This document shows, in pieces, positions 1 to 8,492 of a DNA stretch of 64,000 nt. The notes beneath the pieces are model-generated. The model did no database searches. It saw only the letters and a program-made list of their open reading frames with translations, and had not been told where the DNA came from. Origin of the DNA: AC-32 sp963736055. GTDB lineage: Bacteria > Actinomycetota > Thermoleophilia > Gaiellales > Gaiellaceae. The stretch is taken from NCBI GenBank assembly GCA_963736055.1, contig CAVTNM010000008.1:682001-746000 (forward strand). Reading direction: 5' to 3'. A program made the position numbers and the translations under genes. Position 1 is the stretch's first letter, and each line of letters begins with the position of its first letter.

Positions 1-297
1 CTGGTCGACGACGACGGTGCCGATCGCGATTGCGGCGGCTAGCAATATGGCGACGAACGTCAGGTACACCAGTGCGACGCCGAATCCGCGGGGAATCCAG
101 ACGCGGGTCAGGGTTCGCACGATCGGGTTGAGCAGGAACGCGATCAGTCCCGCCACGAGGAAGAGAAAGACGACGTGACGCGCCGCGCCGGCAACCACCC
201 ACAGCAACAGCAGAAGGATGGGGAGGCCGACGAGCTGAATCCAGCGCGGGATCTGAATCTTCGCGGCCCCGGCGGGAGGCCCGGCCATGCGAGGCAT
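1..297 (-). CDS. AI-2E family transporter (PerM/YdiK-like), N-terminal part
   Basis: Only the first 99 codons are inside the window; the gene runs off the left edge. The start is ATG at 297 with a GGAGG ribosome site a few bases upstream. The peptide has two hydrophobic segments (about residues 20-32 and 35-52), then a short loop containing LNPIVRTL and a third hydrophobic stretch, which is the usual beginning of AI-2E/PerM-type permeases. That family is a broad group of polytopic membrane exporters, and the substrate cannot be told from this piece. It is divergent from the M23-like gene, so promoters for both should lie around 300-420. Confidence 0.7.
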   Translation of the reverse strand, partial: MPRMAGPPAGAAKIQIPRWIQLVGLPILLLLLWVVAGAARHVVFLFLVAGLIAFLLNPIVRTLTRVWIPRGFGVALVYLTFVAILLAAAIAIGTVVVDQ

Positions 298-426
298 CGT
301 ACCTCCCGGGTCACACAGCTTCGACCGCCTCCCTGGGACTGGGACTTCGAGGTCGACGGGTCGCTCGCGGTTCAGCCGCGACGGGTCCCGTTGCAGGAGC
401 AGTCGACCTTCGTTAGCGTGCCGCGG

Positions 427-1206
427 ATGCCACGCGCCTCCGGGCACGCGCTTGTGATGCGGAGGCGGGCGGAAGTAGCCGCTGCGCGCCGGAAGAGGCG
501 ACTGGCGGGGCTCATGCTGCTCGCGGCCGTCGCGCTCGTCACGTTGCTCCTGACCGCTTTCGGGTCGGGCCGGTCGAGCGCGGTCCCGACGGCTGCGCCC
601 GCCCCGGCGACCCGCCTCGTCCCGGCCGGCCCTCCGCGGCCGCAGGTGGTGGCGCTCCAGTCGACTCTTCGGCTCCAGCTCCCGGTCGCGCAGAGGCGCG
701 TGACGGCGATCGGCTACCACGCCTCGGACAACGGCGCCCTCTCACTCGACCCGATCGGCCGGCAGGCGAACCAGGGTCTCGTCACTCGCGTCGCACAGAG
801 CCTCTTCGGCGGCGGCACGTCCGGGCTCCGCTACTACGCGCTCGGCGGCAGCGGCGGCCCGACGACCGGCTCGCTCGACGTCGGCGCGGCTCCCGGCACC
901 GACGTCTACGCGCCGGTGGACGGCACGATCGTCGGGATCACCCCGTACATCCTGGACGGCAAGCACTACGGGGCCCGGATCGACGTTCAGCCCAGCGGCA
1001 ACCCGTCGATCATCGTCTCGTTGACCCACCTGCGGCGCGACCCGAGCCTGACCGTCGGCTCGCCGGTCTCCGCGACCACCTCGAAGCTCGGCACGATCCT
1101 CGACTTCGCCAAGGTCGAGCGCCAGGCCCTCGCGCGCGTGACACAGGACGCGGGCAACCACGTGGCGATCGAGGTGCACCCCGCCGCCACGCTCTCGAGT
1201 CCCTGA
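427..1206 (+). CDS. M23-like (LytM-fold) secreted or anchored protein
   Basis: About 259 residues from the ATG chosen here. An Arg/Lys-rich stretch (RRRAEVAAARRKRR) precedes one transmembrane segment (LMLLAAVALVTLLL), then a Pro/Ala-rich linker. The C-terminal half contains GSLDVGAAPGTDVYAPVDGTI and a later VAIEVHP, the layout of an M23 peptidase domain. The expected HxxxD zinc motif is replaced by SLDVG, so the domain looks degenerate and may bind rather than cut peptidoglycan. The start is uncertain: the frame is open far upstream, and GTG at 418 or ATG at 457 are alternatives without a clear ribosome site. Its TGA overlaps the start of the next gene. Confidence 0.6.
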   Translation: MPRASGHALVMRRRAEVAAARRKRRLAGLMLLAAVALVTLLLTAFGSGRSSAVPTAAPAPATRLVPAGPPRPQVVALQSTLRLQLPVAQRRVTAIGYHASDNGALSLDPIGRQANQGLVTRVAQSLFGGGTSGLRYYALGGSGGPTTGSLDVGAAPGTDVYAPVDGTIVGITPYILDGKHYGARIDVQPSGNPSIIVSLTHLRRDPSLTVGSPVSATTSKLGTILDFAKVERQALARVTQDAGNHVAIEVHPAATLSSP

Positions 1207-1982
1207 AGATCCTTTTCATCGCGGACGTCTTCGGCACGCCCGGGCGGGCGGCCGTCGAAGAGCGGCTCCCGGGCCTGAAGGAGGAGCTGGGAATCGGCTT
1301 CTGCGTCGTCAACGCGGAGAACGCGGCCGACGGCGCCGGGGTGACGCCCCGCCTCGCCGACCGGCTCCTGGCAGCCGGCGCCGACGCGCTCACGCTCGGC
1401 AACCACGTCTGGCGGCGCAAGGAGATCGGCCCGTACCTCGAGACCTCAGACCGGGTGGTCCGGCCTGCGAACCTGGCGTCCCGCGCTCCGGGCCGCGGTC
1501 TTGCGGTCGTGCCGTCCGAGGACGGCGAACCGGTGGCCGTCCTGAACCTCCAGGGGCAGCTCTTCATGCCCACTCCGATCAGCCCCTTCGAGGTGCTCGA
1601 CGCGCTCGTCGAGGAGGCACGCGCGCAGGCCCGGATCGTCCTGGTCGACTTCCACGCCGAGGCGACGAGCGAGAAGGTGGCCGTGGCGCGGCTCCTCGAC
1701 GGCCTGGTGACGGCCGTGTTCGGGACGCACACGCACGTGCAGACGAGCGACGCCCGCGTTCAGCCCGGAGGGACCGCTGCGATCACCGACGCCGGCATGA
1801 CGGGCCCGCACGACTCGGTGATCGGCGTGAAGGCCGAGCTCGCGATCCAGCGGATGCAGACCGGCATCGGGGTGCGCTTCGAGCCGGCGACCGGAGGAGT
1901 GAGGATCGAGGGCGCGATCGTCGAGTGCGACGACGAGGGCCGCGCGCTCAGCTGCGAGCCGCTGCGCGTTCCCGTCCCGTAG
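1203..1982 (+). CDS. YmdB/TIGR00282-type metallophosphoesterase
   Basis: 259 residues. The N-terminus KILFIADVFG, NAENAADG (38-45), GNHVW (66-70), FHAEATSEK (150-158) and GTHTHVQT (174-181) give the metal ligands of the YmdB family (Asp8, Glu39, Asn40, Asn67, His151, His176, His178). Family members hydrolyse cyclic nucleotides or related phosphoesters with two metal ions. The family N-terminus only fits if translation begins at CTG 1203, whose last two bases are the first two of the preceding TGA stop; no ATG or GTG precedes the conserved start, and the next GTG (1341) would remove the first metal ligands. The 3' end overlaps the convergent glycosyltransferase gene by 35 bases. Confidence 0.85.
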   Translation: MKILFIADVFGTPGRAAVEERLPGLKEELGIGFCVVNAENAADGAGVTPRLADRLLAAGADALTLGNHVWRRKEIGPYLETSDRVVRPANLASRAPGRGLAVVPSEDGEPVAVLNLQGQLFMPTPISPFEVLDALVEEARAQARIVLVDFHAEATSEKVAVARLLDGLVTAVFGTHTHVQTSDARVQPGGTAAITDAGMTGPHDSVIGVKAELAIQRMQTGIGVRFEPATGGVRIEGAIVECDDEGRALSCEPLRVPVP

Positions 1983-3183
1983 GAAGAAGGAGCACCGCGA
2001 GGAGCGCGAGCAGGGTCAGGTCGCGCGCCAGGACGAGCCAGGACGGGAACGCTGCGAACCCGAGCACGAGGTCCCAGTAGCGGATCGGAAACCACAGCTG
2101 GGTGAGCAGGAGCGCGAGGCCGAGGAGGGCCGAGGCGGCGAGACCGCGGCGGCCGCGGACCAGCGGCACGAGCGGGATCAGCCAGATCAGGAACTGCGGC
2201 GAGAGCACCTTGCTCAGCGCGACGAACGCGACGAGCGAGGCGGCGCAGTAGCGCACGAGCCGGTCCGGGGTCGCCGGCCCGCGGGCCGCCCCGACCCAGA
2301 CCGCGAGCAGCACGGCGACGAGCAGGACGGTCGAAGCCACCCCCAGCGCGTGCGGCAGCGAGCCGACGAGGTTCTGCGAGCCGTGACTCGACTCCATCGT
2401 GATCGCAAGCCCGCCGGCCTGGTGCGCCGCGAGCAGCACCCCAGACGCGAGGCTCTCGATCTGAAGCGGCCTCGTGGTCTGACGCTGGACGCTCACCCAG
2501 AGGCCGTGCGGCGCCAGGACGAGAAACGGAACGACCACGACCGCGACGACGGCGGCGGCGATGCCCAGGCAGATCAGGGCGTCGCGCCTGCCGCGGGTCC
2601 GCCAGACGTAGGCGAGCGCCGGCGGGAGCAGCACGGCCGGGAAGACCTTCGCTGCGATCCCGAGCCCGAACGACGCGAACCCGAGGCGCTCGCGGCCGGC
2701 GAGGACGGCCGCCAGGCCGGCGACGGTGAGTGCGGCTGGCCAGAGGTCGTAGCGGTAGAGGATCACCGAGCCGAGGACGAGCGGGGCGAGCGCCGCGAAA
2801 GCGAGCGCCGCGGCCGTCCGCTCCATCGAGGCGCCGAGCGAGCGCAGGGCCACGGCCATCGCGAGCAAGGCGCCGACTCCGCAGAGCGCCATCAGGACCT
2901 GGAACTCGCGGTTGTAGAGGCTGAACCCGTCGTGCCCGAGCGCCGGCGCCGCGAAGACGGGCAGCGCGCCGGGCGGGTACTCGACGCCGAAGTCGCGGTA
3001 GGGCAGGTGGCCGTTGAAGATCGCGACGCCGTAGCGGTGGTACTCGACCGTGTCGATGATCAGGTTGTGCTGGTAGAAGCCCCAGTGGAGGACGGTCAGG
3101 GAGACGAGGAAGACGGCGACGGCGGCGTAGATCAGCCGCCGCGGCTCACTCGACGCCGACCAGCTCTTGGCGAGGACGTTCAA
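1948..3183 (-). CDS. Polytopic glycosyltransferase, GT87/DUF2029-like
   Basis: 411 residues, about ten hydrophobic segments. After the first segment comes an extracytoplasmic loop with DTVEYHRYGVAIFNGHLPYRDFG and VEYPPGALPVF; the acidic residues and the EYPPG motif are typical of polyprenol-phosphate-dependent GT-C mannosyltransferases (GT87), which transfer sugars on the outer face of the membrane. It starts inside the 3' end of the upstream glycosyltransferase (38-base overlap), so the two are probably translationally coupled. Together with GtrA this looks like a small operon for lipid-linked sugar transfer to a cell-surface glycan. Sugar and acceptor are unknown. Confidence 0.72.
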   Translation of the reverse strand: MNVLAKSWSASSEPRRLIYAAVAVFLVSLTVLHWGFYQHNLIIDTVEYHRYGVAIFNGHLPYRDFGVEYPPGALPVFAAPALGHDGFSLYNREFQVLMALCGVGALLAMAVALRSLGASMERTAAALAFAALAPLVLGSVILYRYDLWPAALTVAGLAAVLAGRERLGFASFGLGIAAKVFPAVLLPPALAYVWRTRGRRDALICLGIAAAVVAVVVVPFLVLAPHGLWVSVQRQTTRPLQIESLASGVLLAAHQAGGLAITMESSHGSQNLVGSLPHALGVASTVLLVAVLLAVWVGAARGPATPDRLVRYCAASLVAFVALSKVLSPQFLIWLIPLVPLVRGRRGLAASALLGLALLLTQLWFPIRYWDLVLGFAAFPSWLVLARDLTLLALLAVLLLPTGRERAAARS

Positions 3184-4906
3184 GGGGCTCTCGCACGCGG
3201 GCCCTGACCGGCTCGGCGACCGGCGCGAGCACCGCGAAGGCTGCGAACGGGAAGAACCAGGGCAGGTAGAGGTAGAACCAGTGGGTCAGGACGAGCTCGA
3301 ACCCGAGCAGGAGCGCCGCCGTGAGCGCGGCGAGCTGGAGCGGCGACTTCCGGCGCGGGACGAACCAGACGGCGATCGCGCCGGCCACGAGGACGCCCTC
3401 GAGCACCCACTGGAGCACGTGCAGGTCGGGCAGGCCGGCGTGGTACTGGCGCCAGTCCCAGATCGAGAACGGCGAGTCGCGGCCCAGCTGCCAGCCGAGG
3501 GTGCGGTCCCAGAAGACGCGGGCGGCGTGGATCGGGCTCGGCTCGAGCAGCAGGATCGAGAAGGCCACGGCGGTGGCGGCGAGGAAGCCGACGACGAAGG
3601 TACGCGTCGGGCGCCAGCGGCGCTCGGGATACGAGGCCCAGAGCGGCGCGAGCAGCAGCGGCGCGAACTTCGTCCAGCCGGCGAGGGCGACCGCGGCCCC
3701 GCGGGCGAGCGGCGAGGTGACGAGCCAGAAGCCCCAGATCAGGAAGAGCGGCGGGAGCGCGTCGTTGGTGTTCGCGTTCGAGACGTACTGGGTGAAGGGG
3801 TACGCGACCCAGGCGAAGGCGAGCGTGACGGCCAGTCGCGTCCCGCCGAAGCGCAGGCCGACGAGCGCCACCCCCAGCAGGCAGAGCAGGTCGAACATGA
3901 TCGAGCTCAGGTGCGCCGCCGGAAGGTCGTCCCACTTCCCCGTCCAGCCGAGGATCAGGTAGCCGGGCAGGTAGGCCTCGTAGGCGACCGGCCCGTACGT
4001 GTCGCCCTGGGGGTTGGCGGACTCGCATCGCCCGTTGGTCTGGATCCGCTCCCGGATCTCGCCGTCGGCGTCGGCCTTGCCGCAGGCCTTGAGCTGGTCC
4101 TCCACCGGGAAGTGCCCGTACGGCGACTGGCCGTTCGCGATCCGGTTCGCGCCCACCACACCCGAGTAGCCGACGTCGATCACGTTCGAGGTGCGGGTGT
4201 TCAGGCCGATGCGGAAGCCGGCCGTGAACACCGTCGCGGCCGCGAGCACCCAGATCGGCCAGACCGGGACCGAGCCGGTGGCGAGGCGCCCGCGCCACGC
4301 GCTCCAGACCATTCGCCCGAGCAGGTAGAGCATCGGCGGGTAGGCGAGCGGCACGCTGGTGAAGATGTCGCCGCGGTTGAAGAACCAGAGCGAGCCACTG
4401 AACGAGAGCAGCACGAGCAGGTCGAGGTTGCGCATGCTGAACGGGCGGCGCAGGTCGGCGAGGCCGACCAGGAAGAGCAGGCAGAAGCCGAGCCAGACCC
4501 CTGCGCTGTTGATCTGCTTGCCGCCGAAGGCGCCGGGATAACCGCGCGCCATCTTCCAGGCCACCTGCGGGCCGGTCCAGGCCTGGGTGACCGCGCCGCT
4601 CGTGTCGTCGACCTTGCCCGTCGCCACCTCGCCCGCGGCTCCCGCCCAGACGTCGATCGTCCAGACCTGCTTGTCGTAGGTCGCGGTCGTCTCCCGAATC
4701 CGGGGTGGGTAGTGGCCGAGCCAGTCGGAGACCTTGCGGTCGTCGAGGAAGATGCGCTTCACCTGCGCCTCGGTCAGGCGCGGCTCCGGCGGGCCGGACA
4801 GCGGCCCGCGCAGCACCGGAGGAACCCCGGCGGTCGTCGTGCCCGCGAGCGCCGGCCCCGCGAGCGCGAAGGCGACGAGGACGGCCGTGACGAGGGCGCG
4901 GCCCAT
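3146..4906 (-). CDS. Large polytopic glycosyltransferase-like membrane protein
   Basis: 586 residues. A signal-like N-terminus (to about residue 21) precedes a soluble region of about 110 residues (RLTEAQVKRIFLDDRKVSDWL), followed by about eleven membrane segments. The stretch VGYSGVVGANRIANGQSPYGHFP and later GPVAYEAYLPGYL resemble the acidic loop and P-G-L motif of GT-C glycosyltransferases (DUF2029/GT87 relatives). The added N-terminal soluble domain is not one I recognise. It is first in a three-gene run with the GT87-like gene (overlapping) and just after gtrA. Likely role: polyprenyl-phosphate sugar-dependent transfer to an extracellular polymer, by inference. Confidence 0.65.
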   Translation of the reverse strand: MGRALVTAVLVAFALAGPALAGTTTAGVPPVLRGPLSGPPEPRLTEAQVKRIFLDDRKVSDWLGHYPPRIRETTATYDKQVWTIDVWAGAAGEVATGKVDDTSGAVTQAWTGPQVAWKMARGYPGAFGGKQINSAGVWLGFCLLFLVGLADLRRPFSMRNLDLLVLLSFSGSLWFFNRGDIFTSVPLAYPPMLYLLGRMVWSAWRGRLATGSVPVWPIWVLAAATVFTAGFRIGLNTRTSNVIDVGYSGVVGANRIANGQSPYGHFPVEDQLKACGKADADGEIRERIQTNGRCESANPQGDTYGPVAYEAYLPGYLILGWTGKWDDLPAAHLSSIMFDLLCLLGVALVGLRFGGTRLAVTLAFAWVAYPFTQYVSNANTNDALPPLFLIWGFWLVTSPLARGAAVALAGWTKFAPLLLAPLWASYPERRWRPTRTFVVGFLAATAVAFSILLLEPSPIHAARVFWDRTLGWQLGRDSPFSIWDWRQYHAGLPDLHVLQWVLEGVLVAGAIAVWFVPRRKSPLQLAALTAALLLGFELVLTHWFYLYLPWFFPFAAFAVLAPVAEPVRARVREPLERPRQELVGVE

Positions 4907-4918
4907 CAGGCGCTCAGC

Positions 4919-5362
4919 CTAGCCGCGTGCGCGGAACGACCAGAGCTTGTTTCCGATGAAATTCAACGGCGTCACCAGGACGACCGCGATCGCCTGGGCG
5001 AGCACCTTGTCCAGGCCGAGCGCGATGAAGCCGGCCAGCAGGGCGAGGTTGGCCGCGTAGGCCACCAGAGCCACGACCAGGAAGCGAAGCCCCTGCCAGC
5101 CGACGTGGCCCCGCTGGGCATGGAAGGTCCAGAGCCGGTTCCAGGTGTAGTTGTTCGTGACCGCGACGAGGAACGAGCAAGTCGCTGCCGCCGCGTAGTG
5201 GAGGCCCGCGCCCTTCAGCAACGCGGTGTAGACCACGAGGTTGATCACGTAGCCACTCGCCCCGACCGCCGCAAACTTGGCCAGCTGCACCCAGTTGTGC
5301 GGCCGGCTCAAGGCGCGGCCGGCGCGGGTGCGCGCAAGGCTGGCTGCGGGCGTGAAGGACAT
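4919..5362 (-). CDS. GtrA family membrane protein
   Basis: 147 residues with four predicted transmembrane helices. KFAAVGASGYVINLVVYTALL at about 30-50, the charged NNYTWNRLWTF motif in the middle and the terminal PLNFIGNKLWSF are signatures of the GtrA/DPMS-associated family. These small proteins are thought to help flip polyprenyl-phosphate sugars across the membrane. It lies 12 bases upstream of the large glycosyltransferase on the same strand, which fits a role in feeding lipid-linked sugars to that enzyme pair. Confidence 0.85.
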   Translation of the reverse strand: MSFTPAASLARTRAGRALSRPHNWVQLAKFAAVGASGYVINLVVYTALLKGAGLHYAAAATCSFLVAVTNNYTWNRLWTFHAQRGHVGWQGLRFLVVALVAYAANLALLAGFIALGLDKVLAQAIAVVLVTPLNFIGNKLWSFRARG

Positions 5363-5404
5363 CAGGCGCGCGAGCGTACCAACGGCCTGAGGACCGGCCG
5401 TCGG

Positions 5405-5671
5405 TTAGCGGACTCGAAAGCCGGTCTCGCCCATGGGCTGCTCGGCGACCACTTCGACCGCGCCGACCTCCGCCCCCGCGGGGCCGCGGCGGCACCATTC
5501 GACCAGCGAGTCGACCCGCTCGTCGGGGCCTTCGAAGACCGCCTCGACGCTTCCGTCGTCGGCGTTGCGGACCCACCCCGCGACTCCGAGCGACTCCGCC
5601 CGGGCCCGGGTCTCGGAACGGAAGAAGACGCCCTGGACGCGGCCGCGAACGCGTACGCGAGCTCTGCTCAC
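5405..5671 (-). CDS. acyP: Acylphosphatase
   Basis: 88 residues, the usual size. The motif GRVQGVFFRSETR carries the catalytic Arg that binds phosphate, and GWVRNADDGSVEAVFEG carries the catalytic Asn. The enzyme hydrolyses acyl phosphates in the cytoplasm. I start it at GTG 5671 because this gives the family-type N-terminus VSRARVRVRGRVQG and overlaps the pcm stop as GTGA; a longer open frame up to 5713 adds only low-complexity sequence that shadows pcm. It is the last gene of a run with the membrane protein, the phosphodiesterase and pcm. Confidence 0.88.
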   Translation of the reverse strand: MSRARVRVRGRVQGVFFRSETRARAESLGVAGWVRNADDGSVEAVFEGPDERVDSLVEWCRRGPAGAEVGAVEVVAEQPMGETGFRVR

Positions 5672-6315
5672 CTGCGGAAGCCCTCCTCCCCGAGCAGAGG
5701 GACGAAGCGGCACGGGACCGAGTGCACGACCGCAGGGCCCTCGGGACTGCGGATGATCACCTCGAGCCGCTGCGCCCGCTGCCCACCGACCGGTACCACG
5801 AGCCGTCCACGCGGACGGAGCTGCTCGTACAGCGTCTCCGGCAGCTCGGGCGCCGCGGCCGCGACCGCGATGGCGTCGAACGGCGCACGCTCCGGGACAC
5901 CGAGCGTGCCGTCCCCGACGACGACCTCGACGGTCTCGTAGCCCGCCTCGGCGAGGCTCGCCCGCGCGCGCTCGGCCAGCTCGGGGATGCGCTCGATCGT
6001 GATCACCTCCGTCCCCAGCTCGGCCAGCACCGCGGCCTGGTAGCCGGAGCCCGTGCCGACGTCGAGCACCCGCTCGCCGGGACGTATGGCCAGCGCCTCG
6101 GCGATCCGCGCGACCATGTACGGCTGGGAGATCGTCTGGCCGTGGGGCAACGGAAGCGCCGCGTCGTCGTAGGCTCGGGCCCGCTCCGCCTCGGGCACGA
6201 ACAGCTCGCGCGGCACTCGCTCCATCGCCCGCAGCACCGCCTCGTCCACGATGTCGCGCCCGCGCAGCTGGAGCTCGACCATGCGTCGCCGCGCCTCGGC
6301 GGGATCAGGCGGCAT
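5668..6315 (-). CDS. pcm: Protein-L-isoaspartate O-methyltransferase
   Basis: 215 residues. ARRRMVELQLRGRDI at the N-terminus, RELFVP, the ALPLPHGQTISQPYMVARI segment and the SAM-binding VLDVGTGSGYQAAVLAEL are diagnostic of PCMT. The enzyme methylates abnormal L-isoaspartyl residues for protein repair. The start at ATG 6315 overlaps the upstream gene by 11 bases; ATG 6333 would add six residues. No clear ribosome site is seen for either, so translation may be coupled to the upstream gene. Its stop overlaps the acylphosphatase GTG. Confidence 0.92.
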   Translation of the reverse strand: MPPDPAEARRRMVELQLRGRDIVDEAVLRAMERVPRELFVPEAERARAYDDAALPLPHGQTISQPYMVARIAEALAIRPGERVLDVGTGSGYQAAVLAELGTEVITIERIPELAERARASLAEAGYETVEVVVGDGTLGVPERAPFDAIAVAAAAPELPETLYEQLRPRGRLVVPVGGQRAQRLEVIIRSPEGPAVVHSVPCRFVPLLGEEGFRR

Positions 6316-7660
6316 CGGGAAGCCGGCGTGCATAGGCGGGCGGCTCGATCCCGAAATGGGACAGCGCGAGCGGGGCCAGGTCGACGATCCGCCTCGGCTC
6401 GCCCTCGATTCCCACCGTGAGAATCGGCACCTCGGAGTCGCCCGCCTCGAGCGAGCCGTGGCTGCCGCCGCCGAGATGGCTCCGGCCGGCCAGGTCGGTG
6501 AGCTCGACCCCGGCCGGCGGCGAGACGAGCAGCTCGCCTGCATTTGGGTTCGCAAGTGCCGCCCAGGCCCGCTCGAGCGCGTCGGGCTGGTCGAGCAGGC
6601 TGCGGTCGCCGCTCGTCTGCCAGCCGTCCTCGGCCGGCGAGAACCGGAGCTCCTCGCCGTCGCGCCTGGCGACTGCTTCCTCGGCCTCCCGGTAGAGCAC
6701 GACCTCCGCGGCGGGCGAGCCGTCGAGCCGGCGGGCGAGCTCGTCCACGTCTTCCCGGCAGCCCGGGAGCCGGTAGACCATGCCCGCCCGGTTCGAGGCG
6801 GCGATGACGGTCTCGCCCACGCCGGCGAAGGACGCCTCGAGCGCGACCGCCCGGTCGACCCGGGTCTGGCCGTGATCGGCGCAGACCACCACGGCGTAGC
6901 GCTCCAGGAACTCGTCGGGGCCGCCTGCGGACTCGAAGAGCGCGCCGATCGCCGCATCGCTGCGGGCGAGGGCCTCCTGTGTCTCCTGCGGGCCCAGCGC
7001 GTGCGAGGCGAAGTCGTAGTCGGGCAGGTAGTAGAGGAGGAAGTCGAAGCCGTCGCGGGTCACGAGCCAGCGCCCGACGAACCCTGCGTATGCGTCGATC
7101 GAGCCGGTCGAGCGGCGAAAGACCGATACCGGCGCGCCGGTCACATCCGACTCGAAGAGGTTGTAGAAGAAGAACCGCTTGGGGCCGTAGGCCGGCCGGA
7201 CGAGACCGGGGATGAGGGGCAGGTGCCGGGCTCTGCCGCGATAGCAGGTGACGTTGACGGCCGCCGCGGTGAGGCCCGCGTCCTCCAGCGCCTCGTAGAT
7301 CGTCACCGCCTCCGCACCGAGGTGCTGCTCGTTCATGTTGAAGATCGCGTCGAGAATCGAACGGCGCGCGCCCGCCGCCCGGATCGCTGCGAACGACGAG
7401 CCGTACTCGACGAGCCGGCGCTCGCCGCGGTGGTACCAGACCAGGTGCGGGATCCGGTGCACGTCGGGGTGGGCGCCGGTTGCGATCGACGACAGGCACA
7501 CGGGCGTCAGCGAAGGAAACGTGGAGACGCCGCGGCGGTAGGTGCCGTTGGCGGCCAGAAAGGAGAGGGCGGGCGCGCTGCCGGTCTCGACCGCGTCCTC
7601 GAAGACCGCGGGCGTGAGCCCGTCGATCACGACGAGGATCAGCTTCTTGCGCTCGGCCAC
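6305..7660 (-). CDS. Alkaline phosphatase superfamily (type I phosphodiesterase/NPP-like) protein
   Basis: 451 residues. KKLILVVIDGLTP at the N-terminus has the first metal-ligand Asp; STFPSLTPVCLSSIATG carries the nucleophilic Thr/Ser region; PDYDFASHALGP and VVVCADHGQT supply later metal ligands (Asp/His). This is the fold of nucleotide pyrophosphatase/phosphodiesterase and phosphoglycerate-mutase-like enzymes. The substrate is unknown; no signal peptide is seen, so it is probably cytoplasmic. I chose GTG 7660 because it places the conserved strand at the very N-terminus; the longer open frame overlaps the upstream gene. It lies one base from the stop of the upstream membrane-protein gene. 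Confidence 0.72.
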   Translation of the reverse strand: MAERKKLILVVIDGLTPAVFEDAVETGSAPALSFLAANGTYRRGVSTFPSLTPVCLSSIATGAHPDVHRIPHLVWYHRGERRLVEYGSSFAAIRAAGARRSILDAIFNMNEQHLGAEAVTIYEALEDAGLTAAAVNVTCYRGRARHLPLIPGLVRPAYGPKRFFFYNLFESDVTGAPVSVFRRSTGSIDAYAGFVGRWLVTRDGFDFLLYYLPDYDFASHALGPQETQEALARSDAAIGALFESAGGPDEFLERYAVVVCADHGQTRVDRAVALEASFAGVGETVIAASNRAGMVYRLPGCREDVDELARRLDGSPAAEVVLYREAEEAVARRDGEELRFSPAEDGWQTSGDRSLLDQPDALERAWAALANPNAGELLVSPPAGVELTDLAGRSHLGGGSHGSLEAGDSEVPILTVGIEGEPRRIVDLAPLALSHFGIEPPAYARRLPDAA

Positions 7661-7661
7661 C

Positions 7662-8081
7662 TCAGTCGCGGGCCAGGCTGCGCAGGCCGGCGTACCGCTC
7701 GCCCTCGTGCTTGCGAGCGCGAGCACCGAGCGCCGGCAACCCGATCGCCTCGAGGAAGCCCACCACGGGGATCAACGCGAGCGCGGCCAGCACGAGGGAG
7801 GCTAGCCCCACCAGGACCGCGGTGCCGCCCCTGGTTCCCCCGCGCCGGAGGGCGCCGGCCACGAACGTCGCGATGACGACTGCGCCGAGTGCTCCGCCGA
7901 TGCCGCCGGCGACCGCCTCGTGCCAGCCGCCGATCGCGTAGCCGGCTCCGGCGCCGGCTGCCGCGGCGAGCGCCGCCACCACGACGACGAGCGCCCGGCG
8001 GGGCGCGGCAAGCGCCGCCAGCAGGCCGCCGATCCCGATCCCGAGGCCCAGCGAGAGGCCGATCCGGTACCACTCCCACAT
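7662..8081 (-). CDS. Small glycine/alanine-rich membrane protein
   Basis: 139 residues. Four hydrophobic segments rich in Gly and Ala (about 7-25, 29-50, 58-78, 86-108) are followed by a short basic cytoplasmic tail (ARARKHEGERYAGLRSL). No family is recognised with confidence. It is the first gene of the run that continues into the phosphodiesterase, pcm and acylphosphatase, and is divergent from the thioredoxin-fold gene with 71 bases between them. Confidence 0.6.
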   Translation of the reverse strand: MWEWYRIGLSLGLGIGIGGLLAALAAPRRALVVVVAALAAAAGAGAGYAIGGWHEAVAGGIGGALGAVVIATFVAGALRRGGTRGGTAVLVGLASLVLAALALIPVVGFLEAIGLPALGARARKHEGERYAGLRSLARD

Positions 8082-8152
8082 CGCGCCCGGAGTGTAGACC
8101 GCGGTTCCCGGCTCGCGGTTTACGGCTCCGTTTGCAGGGAAAAGGAGAGCTG

Positions 8153-8440
8153 ATGGTCTCTGACTCCCTGCCGCTGCTCGTGTTCTTCGCCGCTGCCGAC
8201 TCCGGCCCCGCCCGGCGAATGGAGAGCCTCGTGGCGCACCTGGCGCGCAAGGAGCGCGCCCGTCTCCGCGTCACGCAGGTCGACGTCGACGAGCAGCCCG
8301 AGCTGGCCGAACACTTCCGCGTGCGGACCGTGCCGACTCTCGCGCTCGTAAAAGGCAAGTGCGTCGTGGAGCGCCTCGAGGGCAGGGTCAGCTCGCCCAG
8401 GATCGAGCGCATGCTCGAACCGCACCTCGGTGCCGCCTAA
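8153..8440 (+). CDS. Thioredoxin-fold protein lacking the CxxC motif
   Basis: 95 residues. The order LLVFFAAADSGPARRMESLV, VDVDEQPELAEHFRVRTVPTLALVKG and a C-terminal helix matches thioredoxin, including the cis-Pro TVPT motif. Where the redox-active WCGPC belongs the sequence is AADSGPA, so it has no active-site cysteines and cannot act as a classical disulfide reductase. A good ribosome site (AAGGAGAG, 8142-8149) sits just upstream of ATG 8153. Possible roles are binding or scaffold functions; none can be assigned. Confidence 0.75.
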   Translation: MVSDSLPLLVFFAAADSGPARRMESLVAHLARKERARLRVTQVDVDEQPELAEHFRVRTVPTLALVKGKCVVERLEGRVSSPRIERMLEPHLGAA

Positions 8441-8492
8441 AACCGCCCCGTAGCCTCGGGCGTATTACTCGGTCAAGACCGAGAGGAGAGGC

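Noticed and set aside
3167..5941. Very long plus-strand open frame (about 924 codons) antisense to the glycosyltransferase genes
   Set aside because: Composition is extreme in Arg, Glu and Gly, as in high-GC antisense frames; it has no domain, and the minus-strand genes are clear.
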